Below, in pieces: positions 1-8,635 of a stretch of DNA of 64,000 nt. Each line of letters starts with the position of its first letter. The first letter of the stretch is position 1. A program made the translations under genes and the position numbers. A model generated the notes under the pieces. That model was not told the origin of the DNA and did not search any database. It worked only from the letters and a program-made list of their open reading frames with translations. The DNA comes from Saprospirales bacterium GYS_P2D (lineage in GTDB: Bacteria; Bacteroidota; Bacteroidia; Chitinophagales; Saprospiraceae): positions 248,001 to 312,000 of the forward strand of contig WUUP01000004.1 in NCBI GenBank assembly GCA_009833045.1, in the 5' to 3' direction.

Positions 1-1023
1 CACTCGTCGAGTGATTCGGAGCTATTTCAGAGTGCAGATATCTGGCAGCGCAATGCAGCAGGGTACTTTCAGATCGATCAAGCAGTCGGAGATAAGCTTA
101 ATCTGACAGGAGGTCTTCGATACGAATATAATAAGCAGGTCAATGATTTTGTCAATCACCCCACGATCGCAGTGGATGCAGGAGAGAAAGCTGAGGGCCG
201 ATTCATCGGACGACTCGGAGCTAACTATCAGCTGGCAGATCATACTTATCTCAGAGGTTCTCTGGGTCAGGCCTACCGATTTCCGATCATGATCGAGCGC
301 TTTTTGAGCACGAGTTTTAGTGGATTTACCGTATTGCCAAATCCCGATCTCGTCTCCGAGACTGGTATCACTGGCGAGATCGGTATCAAGCAGGGGTTGC
401 AATTTGGTCCAATTGCTGGCTATATTGATGTGGCGGTATATGATAGTCGCTATCAGGATATGATGGAGTTTGTTTTTGTGAGCGATCCTACCTTCGGATT
501 TCAATCACAAAATATAGGAGATACTCGTATCACTGGATTTGAGATATCTACAGGTGGTAAGATCGACATCGGATCAGTGCCAATACAGTTTTATGGAGGG
601 TATAATTATGCCAATCCTCGCTATCAGGACTATGCCTCTATCGAGGACTTTGTCGAGGAGACATCTTCCGTAGCGGAGAATATCCTGAAGTATCGCAGTA
701 AGCATAGCTTTTCGATGGATGTACAGGCTTCGTATGATCGGCTGTCTGGTGGAGTAGCGATACAAGGTGCCAGCCATATGATCGCAGTAGATAAGATCCT
801 CGAGTCATTCATTACTAATCTCGAATCATATAGAGCGCTCAACGACAATGGTTTTTATATCTTGGATGCTCGTGTCGCCTATGATTTTGATTTCGTCCAG
901 CTCTCGCTACATGCTAAGAATATCCTCAATCGAGAGTACACACAGAGGCCTGGTATCATCGAGGCGCCGAGAAATTTTGCTATTCGAGCAGATTTTGACT
1001 TGCAACATCTGTCTGCCGAGTAA
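1..1023 (+). CDS. TonB-dependent receptor, C-terminal beta-barrel part (5' truncated by window)
   Basis: The reading frame is open from base 1 to a TAA at 1021-1023, so only the last ~340 codons are present and the gene begins outside the window. The translation alternates short amphipathic strands and loops typical of an outer-membrane TonB-dependent receptor barrel (GYFQID near the start, LTGGLRYEY, a LRGSLGQAYRFP strand, then NILNREYTQRPGIIEAPRNF near the end). The last strand motif 'YxxRPGxxxAPRNF' is common in Bacteroidota siderophore or vitamin receptors. The substrate cannot be told because plug and N-terminal domains are missing. Family assignment is firm; function beyond outer-membrane uptake is not. 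Confidence 0.88.
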   Translation, partial: HSSSDSELFQSADIWQRNAAGYFQIDQAVGDKLNLTGGLRYEYNKQVNDFVNHPTIAVDAGEKAEGRFIGRLGANYQLADHTYLRGSLGQAYRFPIMIERFLSTSFSGFTVLPNPDLVSETGITGEIGIKQGLQFGPIAGYIDVAVYDSRYQDMMEFVFVSDPTFGFQSQNIGDTRITGFEISTGGKIDIGSVPIQFYGGYNYANPRYQDYASIEDFVEETSSVAENILKYRSKHSFSMDVQASYDRLSGGVAIQGASHMIAVDKILESFITNLESYRALNDNGFYILDARVAYDFDFVQLSLHAKNILNREYTQRPGIIEAPRNFAIRADFDLQHLSAE

Positions 1024-1110
1024 GCCTTCACAATATTATAACAGTTCATTGGCGCACCTTTTGTCCCATATGGCGTTGATACAATGTTATACAATAACAA
1101 ATAGATAGAA

Positions 1111-2247
1111 ATGAAGAGTATATTATTAGCGATCAGCGTATTGACCACCATGTCATGTAGAGCAGAAGATAGAAACGAAGCAAGTCTCAATAATCCAACT
1201 GTAGAACCTATAGCAAAAGAGACAGAGGTGAAATCTGATATAGCTGAGGCTAATATTGTCCTTGAGACTACTGCATCTACTACTGATACTGTAGAACCTG
1301 AGTCTACAACTGAGAAAGATGAAAGCCTTAAATCTACTAAAATAGAGAAGCCTAAGAAGCCAGTTCAAGGAGCGGTAAAATTTGTCCCAACAGAGCAAGC
1401 CGTAGAAGAAGGGCTACTACCTGACGAAGAGGCAGTCATAGCGGAACCAGAAGAAATGACAATCGAAGAACCATACAAAGCATCAGATAAAGCAAACATT
1501 GGCGAAAAGCCAAAACAAGAAAATGCCAAGACTCAGGATGTCCTCAATAAAGAGCTGATAACTCCTAAGGAAGAAGAGAAAACGGCTACTGAAGATGTCT
1601 TAGCCGAACTACATGATACATGGGATAAGTTATTGAGCAAGTATGTCAATAATCAAGGTGGGGTAAACTATGCGGGGATGAAGTCAGAGAAAGCAAAACT
1701 CAATGCCTATCTGCAGACTCTCGGTGAGAATGCGCCATCATCCGACTGGTCAAAAGAAAAAACTATGGCCTATTGGATCAATGTGTACAATGCGGCTACA
1801 GTCAAACTAATCGTAGATAACTATCCGGCATCCTCCATCATGGATCTGGATGGTGGCAAGACTTGGGATGTGAAGCGAATCAATATAGGCGGTAAAAGCT
1901 ACTCGCTGAACAATGTGGAGCACGATATCCTCAGAGCCAAATACAAAGATGCCAGAATTCATTTTGCTGTGAATTGTGCGGCTCAGTCATGCCCTAAGCT
2001 ACATAATGAAGCCTGGACCGCTGAAAATCTTGAATCGAATCTGGAGAATCTGACAAGAGAATTCATTAATAACAAAGCTGCTAATCAGATCAGTAGCCAA
2101 AGCCTACAACTCTCGAAGATCTTCGAGTGGTATGCTGGAGATTTTGGAGATATCACTGCATACATCGACCGCTACACAGATGTGGATGTCAGTAGCAAAG
2201 CAAAGGTGTCTTATAATGATTACGACTGGGCGCTGAATAAGCAATGA
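1111..2247 (+). CDS. DUF547 domain lipoprotein
   Basis: A 378-residue protein with a short lipoprotein signal peptide (lipobox ending at Cys16, TTMSC), a long Glu/Lys/Thr-rich, low-complexity linker (about residues 20-165) and a C-terminal DUF547 domain (about 170-375). The domain shows the usual AYWINVYNA, NNVEHDIL and HFAVNCAAQSCP signatures. DUF547 proteins are widespread and often sit at the membrane; their biochemical role is not established. The acidic linker probably acts as a tether from the membrane to the globular domain (inference). The gene lies 87 bp after the receptor and 160 bp before secDF and may be its own unit. Confidence 0.9.
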   Translation: MKSILLAISVLTTMSCRAEDRNEASLNNPTVEPIAKETEVKSDIAEANIVLETTASTTDTVEPESTTEKDESLKSTKIEKPKKPVQGAVKFVPTEQAVEEGLLPDEEAVIAEPEEMTIEEPYKASDKANIGEKPKQENAKTQDVLNKELITPKEEEKTATEDVLAELHDTWDKLLSKYVNNQGGVNYAGMKSEKAKLNAYLQTLGENAPSSDWSKEKTMAYWINVYNAATVKLIVDNYPASSIMDLDGGKTWDVKRINIGGKSYSLNNVEHDILRAKYKDARIHFAVNCAAQSCPKLHNEAWTAENLESNLENLTREFINNKAANQISSQSLQLSKIFEWYAGDFGDITAYIDRYTDVDVSSKAKVSYNDYDWALNKQ

Positions 2248-2368
2248 ACCAAAGCAGAAATGCAGCGTTAAGTATAAATAAGAGCCAAAAATCTGGGCTT
2301 TAGTACAGGGCCAAATACGCATTACACAAAATTGTTAGGTTTCACAAAGCAGAGTATACCAAAAGCAG

Positions 2369-2376
2369 TATATTTG
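2369..2376 (+). promoter_or_regulatory. Bacteroidota -7 element (TATATTTG) upstream of secDF
   Basis: An exact TAnnTTTG match 31 bp before the secDF start codon. No good TTTG-type -33 element is seen at the usual spacing, so support is from the -7 box and its position only. Confidence 0.5.
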
Positions 2377-2407
2377 CGCTTCTTTTGAGTGACCTAAACT
2401 ATAATTA

Positions 2408-5400
2408 ATGCAAGGAAAAGGATTTATCAAGCTACTATTAGTGCTACTAATCTTAGTAAGCTTGTTGCAAGTGGCTTATATTTTCCCGACCAATCGAGTG
2501 GAAAATAAGGCAGATGCGTATGCAGAATCACTCGTCGGTGCGATGCCTGATGGTATCGAAAAAATAGAGCGTAAAAGACAGATCGTATCTAACTATCTTG
2601 ATAGTATGTCAAGTGAGAAGATCTTCTCTATTCCTTTATTAAAGGACTTCACATATGACGAACTTAAAAAACAGCAATTAGCGCTTGGTCTTGACCTGAA
2701 AGGTGGACAGTCAGTGACACTACAGGTGAATACTAAGGACCTCATCGCAGAATTAGCGAATAACAGTAAGGATCCAACATTTAATCAGGCTTTGGACAAT
2801 GCTGAAGAAGCATTGAAAAGCTCTCAGTCGGATTTCGTTAGTCTCTTTGGACAAGAGTTTCAGAAAGTAGCTAATGGTAAGAAGCTTTCTCGCTTTTTTA
2901 TCAGTAATGCTGCAGTAAGGGAAAAAGGAATCGATACTCAGAGTAGCGATGGAGAGGTGATCCGAGTACTCAGTGACATCACTAAAGATGTAGTGAGCCT
3001 CACGTATAATCGTCTCAAGCAACGTATCGATAAAATGGGTGTCGTTCAACCGAATATCTCTTTGGACGAGTCTCGTGACATCATCTTAGTAGAACTACCA
3101 GGTATAGACAATCCCGAGCGTGCCAGAAACTTCTTACAAGCTTCTGCACAGTTAGAGTTTTGGGATGTGTACAGAGTGTCTGATGCAGGTGTACTCAGTG
3201 CATTCACTCAGGCAGATGCTTTGCTCAAGAGAGATGCTAATGGAGGAATAGAGACTCCATTATTTGACACGACATATACATATTCATATGATACCGTTGG
3301 GAATGTGATTGACTCTGTACAGCAGATCAACCCAGTCAATCCATTGACTAATCAAGGCCCATTGCTTTCGAGCATGACGCTCAATGGAGGTACTAATGCA
3401 GGACTCCTCTATCCACAGTCAGTGATGGGTGTAGCGGATCGCAATCAGCGTGAAAAGGTGATGGCATTTCTCAATAGAGAAGATGTCAAAGCATTATTCC
3501 CAAGAGATGCTAAGTTCCTCTGGGGAGCTAAGCCAATGCAGGACTATGAGACTCGAGAGTTCACAAATAACTACGAGCTTTATATGATCAAAATGCCTGC
3601 TGGTTCGACAGAAGCACCACTTGAGGGTGACGTAGTCATAGCAGCATCCCAGTCGCCAGATCCAGTGACTGGAGAGATCCAGGTCTCTGTATCAATGAAT
3701 AGTGAAGGGGCAAGAAAGTGGGCAGAAATGACTACTCGTGCTGCTCAAGATAATAACAGACAAGTAGCTATCGCACTCGATGACGAGGTAGTGACGGCTC
3801 CAAGTGTGAATGGTCCGATCACAGGTGGTAATACTGCCATCACAGGAAACTTCACCGTGACAGAAGCACAAGATTTAGCTTCTATTCTCGAGGTAGGTAA
3901 GCTGCCAGCTAAGGTAGATATCATCCAAGAAAGTACAGTAGGACCATCATTAGGTAAGACTAATATTCAGAAGAGTTTCGTATCGCTTGCGATCGGACTT
4001 GGATTAGTATTGGTATTCATGCTTCTATATTATGGAGGTGCGGGTATCGTTTCTATCATCGCACTATTAGCGAATCTATTCTTCATTTTCGGTGCTTTAG
4101 CATCATTCGGTACCGTATTGACTCTTCCTGGTGTAGCGGGTATCGTATTGACGATAGGTATGGCGGTGGACGCCAATGTGATCATCTTTGAGCGTGTCCG
4201 TGAGGAGCTAAGAGTGGGCAAGAGCCTACTGGCAGCGATACAGGATGGATTTAGCAATTCCTATTCAGCGATCATCGATGCTAACGTGACCACGATCCTC
4301 GTAGCTATTATCTTAGCATGGTTTGGATTAGGTCCTATCAAAGGATTTGCTATCGTATTGATCATAGGTGTTGTTTCATCATTATTCACTGCCGTATTAC
4401 TTGGTAAGTTGATGATTGACTACTGGACACAGAGCAAAGGAAATCAACTATCTTTCTGGACAGGATGGAGTAAGGATCTTTTCTCTGATCTAAAGGTTGA
4501 TTGGATCGGTAAGCGTAAGATCGCCTATATCATATCAAGTGTAGTGATCGTAGCAGGCCTCATCTCTATGATGACGAGAGGATTTGATCTTGGTGTAGAC
4601 TTCAGAGGAGGTTATTCATACAATGTTGAGTTTTCTCAAGATGCTAATGTAGGAGCTCAGGATATCAGAGAGGCATTAGATGATGTATTTGGAGCTAATA
4701 CTATCGTGAAAGCGGTAGACGTAAGCAATACATATCAAGTAGTAACATCTTACAATATCGACAATACTGATGATGATGCAGCTGAGCAAACTATGGCTAA
4801 GCTATATGAAGGGATCAATGCTATGTCAGGTGGAAATCTTTCTTATGATACATTCAAGTCATCAGACTCAGCTGGACAAACGCACGTGACATCATCTAGT
4901 AAGGTACTACCTACGATAGCAGATGATATCACGAGAAGTTCATTCTACGCAGGTATCTTCGCTCTCTTGGCGATCTTCTTATATATCGCTATCCGATTCA
5001 ATAAATGGCAGTTTAGTATGGGAGCTGTAGCGGCACTTTTCCACGATAGTTTAGTGGTGTTAGGAATATTCTCACTTGCTTGGGGATTCTTGCCAATATC
5101 ACTACAGATTGATCAGGCATTCATAGCAGCATTATTGACGGTGATCGGTTACTCGATTAATGATACAGTGGTAGTATTTGATAGGATCAGAGAGTATCTC
5201 GGTATCTACACTAACAAGACGACGGATGAAGTGATCAATATGGCTGTCAACAGTACATTCAGTAGAACGATCATTACATCATTGACCACACTATTTGTGA
5301 TGTTAGTGTTATTGATCTTCGGTGGTAGTAGTGCTAAGGGATTTGCCTTTGCATTAGTAGTAGGTGTCTTGGTAGGTACATACTCGTCGATCTTCGTGGC

Positions 5401-5494
5401 GACACCGATCGTGAGAGACTTAGCTAAGGATCTCAAGGCTCCAAAGAAAGAAGGAGAAAGTAAGAAGCACTTCTCAAGAGGCGTAAAGGCCTAA
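2408..5494 (+). CDS. secDF: Protein translocase subunits SecD and SecF, fused
   Basis: A 1028-residue inner-membrane protein that couples the proton-motive force to late steps of Sec-dependent export. The first half is SecD: one N-terminal TM, DLKGG motif at 96-100, periplasmic P1 region with the long insert usual in Bacteroidota, then a TM bundle (VAGIVLTIGMAVDANVIIFERVREE). The second half is SecF, starting with a TM near residue 695 and carrying GVDFRGG at 729-735 and the SINDTVVVFDRIRE TM motif. Both halves are complete with no frameshift, and the fusion is normal for the phylum. It is followed 79 bp later by a PorE-like lipoprotein gene. Confidence 0.98.
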   Translation: MQGKGFIKLLLVLLILVSLLQVAYIFPTNRVENKADAYAESLVGAMPDGIEKIERKRQIVSNYLDSMSSEKIFSIPLLKDFTYDELKKQQLALGLDLKGGQSVTLQVNTKDLIAELANNSKDPTFNQALDNAEEALKSSQSDFVSLFGQEFQKVANGKKLSRFFISNAAVREKGIDTQSSDGEVIRVLSDITKDVVSLTYNRLKQRIDKMGVVQPNISLDESRDIILVELPGIDNPERARNFLQASAQLEFWDVYRVSDAGVLSAFTQADALLKRDANGGIETPLFDTTYTYSYDTVGNVIDSVQQINPVNPLTNQGPLLSSMTLNGGTNAGLLYPQSVMGVADRNQREKVMAFLNREDVKALFPRDAKFLWGAKPMQDYETREFTNNYELYMIKMPAGSTEAPLEGDVVIAASQSPDPVTGEIQVSVSMNSEGARKWAEMTTRAAQDNNRQVAIALDDEVVTAPSVNGPITGGNTAITGNFTVTEAQDLASILEVGKLPAKVDIIQESTVGPSLGKTNIQKSFVSLAIGLGLVLVFMLLYYGGAGIVSIIALLANLFFIFGALASFGTVLTLPGVAGIVLTIGMAVDANVIIFERVREELRVGKSLLAAIQDGFSNSYSAIIDANVTTILVAIILAWFGLGPIKGFAIVLIIGVVSSLFTAVLLGKLMIDYWTQSKGNQLSFWTGWSKDLFSDLKVDWIGKRKIAYIISSVVIVAGLISMMTRGFDLGVDFRGGYSYNVEFSQDANVGAQDIREALDDVFGANTIVKAVDVSNTYQVVTSYNIDNTDDDAAEQTMAKLYEGINAMSGGNLSYDTFKSSDSAGQTHVTSSSKVLPTIADDITRSSFYAGIFALLAIFLYIAIRFNKWQFSMGAVAALFHDSLVVLGIFSLAWGFLPISLQIDQAFIAALLTVIGYSINDTVVVFDRIREYLGIYTNKTTDEVINMAVNSTFSRTIITSLTTLFVMLVLLIFGGSSAKGFAFALVVGVLVGTYSSIFVATPIVRDLAKDLKAPKKEGESKKHFSRGVKA

Positions 5495-5573
5495 GAGTAG
5501 CGCTTATAAAGTATAGATCAGAGAGATCAATTTACCATTTGATCCGTTATCTTAGAAGCAAGTAAACTTCAGG

Positions 5574-7580
5574 ATGGCGAGAAATAGCAAATGGTGGATT
5601 GGTCTCTTTTTTTTGTGGGCTATGATGATGGGATCTTGCTCACTCTCAAAACCTATTAAAGACGGGCGCACTGCACATCAGCAAAAGCAATATGCCAAGG
5701 CTGTCGAAATGCTCACCGAAGAAATCGGTGGCCGCACTGAAGGCGAAGAGTACGCAGAGCTAAGCTATCTACTTGGCGAATCCTATAAGTACCTCAATGA
5801 CTCCGAGAATAGTCTCAAGTGGTATATCGAAGCTGCTAAGAATGACTATGGGCCAGAATCCTACTATGAGATGGCCTATATGCTCAAGAAAAATGAGAGA
5901 TACCAAGATGCTATTACGACTTTTCAGCGCCTAGGCAGATTGACACAAGGACGTGAAAATGAGATCCGAAAAGAAATAGATAAGTGCCGTCAGGCCCTCC
6001 GATGGTCTCAAAATGATATCTCCCAAAACTGGGAGATCGACGCACTTCCTATTAACTCTGAGCAGTCAGACTATGCGCCTTACTTGCTGGATAATCAGTA
6101 TTTGGTTTTTACCTCAGATCGACTGACGGGAGACACTTATGAATGGACCGGCAATGGTTTTTCGGACCTATATGTTTATGACATCGAAGGAAAAGAATTG
6201 ATTCCATTCACCGATGAGATTAATACAGCAGCTAATGAAGGGACGGCGTGTTTTAATGCTGATGGGACTGAGATATTTTTTACCAGATGCTATAGTGAGA
6301 TAGGTGATAGCTACTGTCGTATATATCGCTCCGAGCTGATCAATGGTAAGTGGTCTGAGGCCGAAGAGCCTTTCTCTATGAAGCCGAGAGTGAATTATGG
6401 AGATCCGGTCTTGATCAAAAATGATTCTATCTTGATATTCACGTCCGATGATCCGACGGGTGTCGGAGCGCAGGATTTGTATTATTCGCTGCGTCTCGAG
6501 GACAATGCATGGACGAATCCGGATCTCATGCCCAGCTATCTGAATACGATAGGAGAGGAGCGCTTCCCTCGATGGGATGGGGAGAGCTTATACTATAGCT
6601 CTGATTTCTTGGCAGGCTTGGGAGGTCTCGACATATTCAAGACAACGCTGAATCCTGATAGAAGCTGGACAAATCCCGAAAACATGATGGCTCCCATCAA
6701 TAGCGCAGAAGATGACTATGCCTATGTAGAAGTGCTTAAAGAAGGATTACCTGACAATATGAAAAAGCTGGCTTTTTTCACTACTACTCGTGGCGTCTTT
6801 GGCAATGACGATATCTACCAGATCGCTGAGTATAAGAAACCAGAAGACTACGAGGTAGAAGAAGAGCCTGAGGAGGAAATAGCCATCGAAGAACCCGATG
6901 AGGCACCAAAAGATCTATACCTGCTCGTCACTGTCGTAGAAAAGATCTATGCTGTAGCTGATAATCCTAACAGCTTTGTAGTAGGCAAGCGACCAGTGGC
7001 AGAAGCCTCTGTGAAATTTACCAATCCTCAGGGAGAGGAGCTCCTATCAACTAAAGAAGATGGAACCATTCTGGTCCCAATTGATACATCTACTATTTAT
7101 GGCTTTTTAGCGGGTAAGCGTGGTTATCTCAACAATGGGGTCGACTATCAGATCACTGAAGATTACGATGATTTAGTCGATGATCAGGTTTTATCGCTTG
7201 AGATAGAGATTGATCAACTCTTCACAGGTGTAGATATCACCTTGGAGAATATCTACTATGACTATAATCAGTCGTACATACGTGACGATGCTAAGCCATC
7301 GCTCAATGCTCTCATCAAGATCCTAAAGGATAATCCTGCCATCAGTATTCAGTTGGCGTCTCATACTGACTGCAGAGGCGAGGATGACTACAATCTCCAA
7401 CTGTCAAAAGATAGAGCTGCTTCTGCTATCTCATATATACAGGAACAGGGAGGTATAGATGCTGATCGCTTATCCTCGATAGGATATGGAGAGACGCTAC
7501 CAGAGATCACCTGTGAGTGTGATGACTGTACAGAGGAGGAGCATCAGATCAATCGTAGGACGACATTTAGGGTGGAGTAG
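5574..7580 (+). CDS. PorE-like lipoprotein: TPR, PD40 beta-propeller, CRD, OmpA C-terminal domain
   Basis: A 668-residue lipoprotein (lipobox MGSC, Cys22). Order of parts: TPR-like helices (about 30-150), WD40/PD40-like beta-propeller blades (about 155-425, repeated 'fTSD' and 'G.DiY' strands such as YLVFTSDRLTGD, LYYSSDFLAGLGGLDIF, FFTTTRGVFGNDDIY), an acidic linker, a carboxypeptidase-regulatory-like fold (about 445-550) and an OmpA peptidoglycan-binding domain (about 555-668, LASHTDCRG, LSKDRAASAISYI). This is the architecture of PorE of the type IX secretion system, which anchors the apparatus to peptidoglycan. Many Bacteroidota encode several paralogues with this layout, so identity with PorE is likely but unproven; no other por/gld gene is in the window. 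Confidence 0.85.
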   Translation: MARNSKWWIGLFFLWAMMMGSCSLSKPIKDGRTAHQQKQYAKAVEMLTEEIGGRTEGEEYAELSYLLGESYKYLNDSENSLKWYIEAAKNDYGPESYYEMAYMLKKNERYQDAITTFQRLGRLTQGRENEIRKEIDKCRQALRWSQNDISQNWEIDALPINSEQSDYAPYLLDNQYLVFTSDRLTGDTYEWTGNGFSDLYVYDIEGKELIPFTDEINTAANEGTACFNADGTEIFFTRCYSEIGDSYCRIYRSELINGKWSEAEEPFSMKPRVNYGDPVLIKNDSILIFTSDDPTGVGAQDLYYSLRLEDNAWTNPDLMPSYLNTIGEERFPRWDGESLYYSSDFLAGLGGLDIFKTTLNPDRSWTNPENMMAPINSAEDDYAYVEVLKEGLPDNMKKLAFFTTTRGVFGNDDIYQIAEYKKPEDYEVEEEPEEEIAIEEPDEAPKDLYLLVTVVEKIYAVADNPNSFVVGKRPVAEASVKFTNPQGEELLSTKEDGTILVPIDTSTIYGFLAGKRGYLNNGVDYQITEDYDDLVDDQVLSLEIEIDQLFTGVDITLENIYYDYNQSYIRDDAKPSLNALIKILKDNPAISIQLASHTDCRGEDDYNLQLSKDRAASAISYIQEQGGIDADRLSSIGYGETLPEITCECDDCTEEEHQINRRTTFRVE

Positions 7581-7650
7581 TAGTGGGTGATTGATATTGT
7601 CATTAGAGTTTTTCGAAAAGAACGTTCTACACATTTGTTCAAAAAGGGGT

Positions 7651-8118
7651 TTACACCCGCCCATCCAAGTCCAACCGTCCCTTCTCCACGATTGCCAATT
7701 TCGAAAAATCAGAATGTAAGGGATTGATCAGTATATTATTCTCTTGTGCGAGTACGGCAGAGGGTACAGTAAGCGCCAGTGATGCTTTTGATTTGAGCCA
7801 ATTAGTGCCATACATGATGGTTTGCTCCGAGTAGGGAGATTGACGCCAAGTAGACGTGAGTATGGCAGATTCTATTGAGTGGTTCGTGTCATGGGGGATA
7901 GATATCCCTATGTAGCCATAGGTATCATCCACGAGCTTGCGGACATTATTAGCGAGTAGCTCGAGTACAGCGAGAGACAGGTGCTGCGAGGTGTAGAGCA
8001 TGGGGTATCCTTCTTGATTCCACCGGCCTCCATAGAGTCGTGCACCAGTGCCTGAGAGATCTTCGAGATAGGCCCACTTAGCGATACGATATACGATTGT
8101 GGGATCAGTAGACGCCAT
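7651..8118 (-). CDS. RES-domain toxin of a RES/Xre toxin-antitoxin pair
   Basis: A 155-residue RES-fold protein. The conserved opening (VYRIAKWAY, then GARLYGGRWNQEG and LYTSQHLSLAVLELL) contains the Arg, Tyr and Glu positions typical of RES toxins, which deplete NAD+ by an ADP-ribosyltransferase-like fold. The gene overlaps the upstream antitoxin gene by 14 bp, suggesting translational coupling and co-expression. Length matches intact family members and no lesion is seen, so the toxin is probably functional if expressed alone (inference). Confidence 0.92.
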   Translation of the reverse strand: MASTDPTIVYRIAKWAYLEDLSGTGARLYGGRWNQEGYPMLYTSQHLSLAVLELLANNVRKLVDDTYGYIGISIPHDTNHSIESAILTSTWRQSPYSEQTIMYGTNWLKSKASLALTVPSAVLAQENNILINPLHSDFSKLAIVEKGRLDLDGRV

Positions 8119-8599
8119 GCTCGATGCGCCCTAACACTTTGAGAAGTAGCTGAGTGCCAAAACTCGTATCCATCAGGTCGATAGGTCGGCGATCAGCGAG
8201 GGCAGGGAGCTCACTTTGTAGCCATGTGTCGAGAGCAGACTCGCTACCGAGTACTTCTACTCCCCGTCTTACTACCTCTGCGATGGCAAGTATTTGCTCA
8301 GATACATGGACACTGAGATGGTCTGTAGGGGACTTTCTTTGGAGAGTACGATGGGAGACATGGAGGAGCTGACTGAGGCGCTCCATGCTGATGTTAAGTT
8401 TTTTGGAGAGAGCCGTCAGCGATTTTTTGGGGAGACCCGCTCTCGATAGAGCGATCAGATCCATCTCGTTGTTGACTTTTGACTGGAGGGTCTTTGATCC
8501 ACCCAATATTGTAACAAGATGATTATATTTATTGGGAGTAAGTCCATAGGTGGCAGCAGGCTCGCTGACTATTTCTCTCGGTGTATTTGATTGATTCAT
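8105..8599 (-). CDS. Xre/MbcA/ParS-type antitoxin (DUF2384)
   Basis: The partner of the RES toxin. The N-terminal half carries a Cro/Xre-like helix-turn-helix (LSKKLNISMERLSQLLHVSHRTLQRK) and the C-terminal half is the MbcA/ParS/Xre toxin-binding domain, with DTSFGTQLLLKVLGRIEHGVY at the end. The start at 8599 (MNQSNTP) is preferred; an in-frame ATG at 8629 and a TTG at 8638 would run into the start region of the divergent gene. Antitoxins of this family neutralise RES proteins and repress their own promoter, which would be the short divergent region 8600-8636. Confidence 0.9.
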   Translation of the reverse strand: MNQSNTPREIVSEPAATYGLTPNKYNHLVTILGGSKTLQSKVNNEMDLIALSRAGLPKKSLTALSKKLNISMERLSQLLHVSHRTLQRKSPTDHLSVHVSEQILAIAEVVRRGVEVLGSESALDTWLQSELPALADRRPIDLMDTSFGTQLLLKVLGRIEHGVY

Positions 8600-8604
8600 A
8601 TCGC

Positions 8605-8635
8605 GACATTTGTCACTAAAATAATACATTTTGTC
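8605..8635. promoter_or_regulatory. Candidate TA-operon operator: two ACATTT(T)GTC copies
   Basis: The short space between the antitoxin start and the divergent acylase start holds GACATTTGTC (8605-8614, itself 8 of 10 palindromic) and ACATTTTGTC (8626-8635), direct copies about 21 bp apart, i.e. about two helical turns. Spacing and position fit binding by the HTH antitoxin. Inference only. Confidence 0.35.

Noticed and set aside
7581-7650. Possible terminator with TTTTTCGAAAA between the PorE-like and RES genes
   Set aside because: The inverted repeat is short and AT-only with no stable GC stem; too weak to list.
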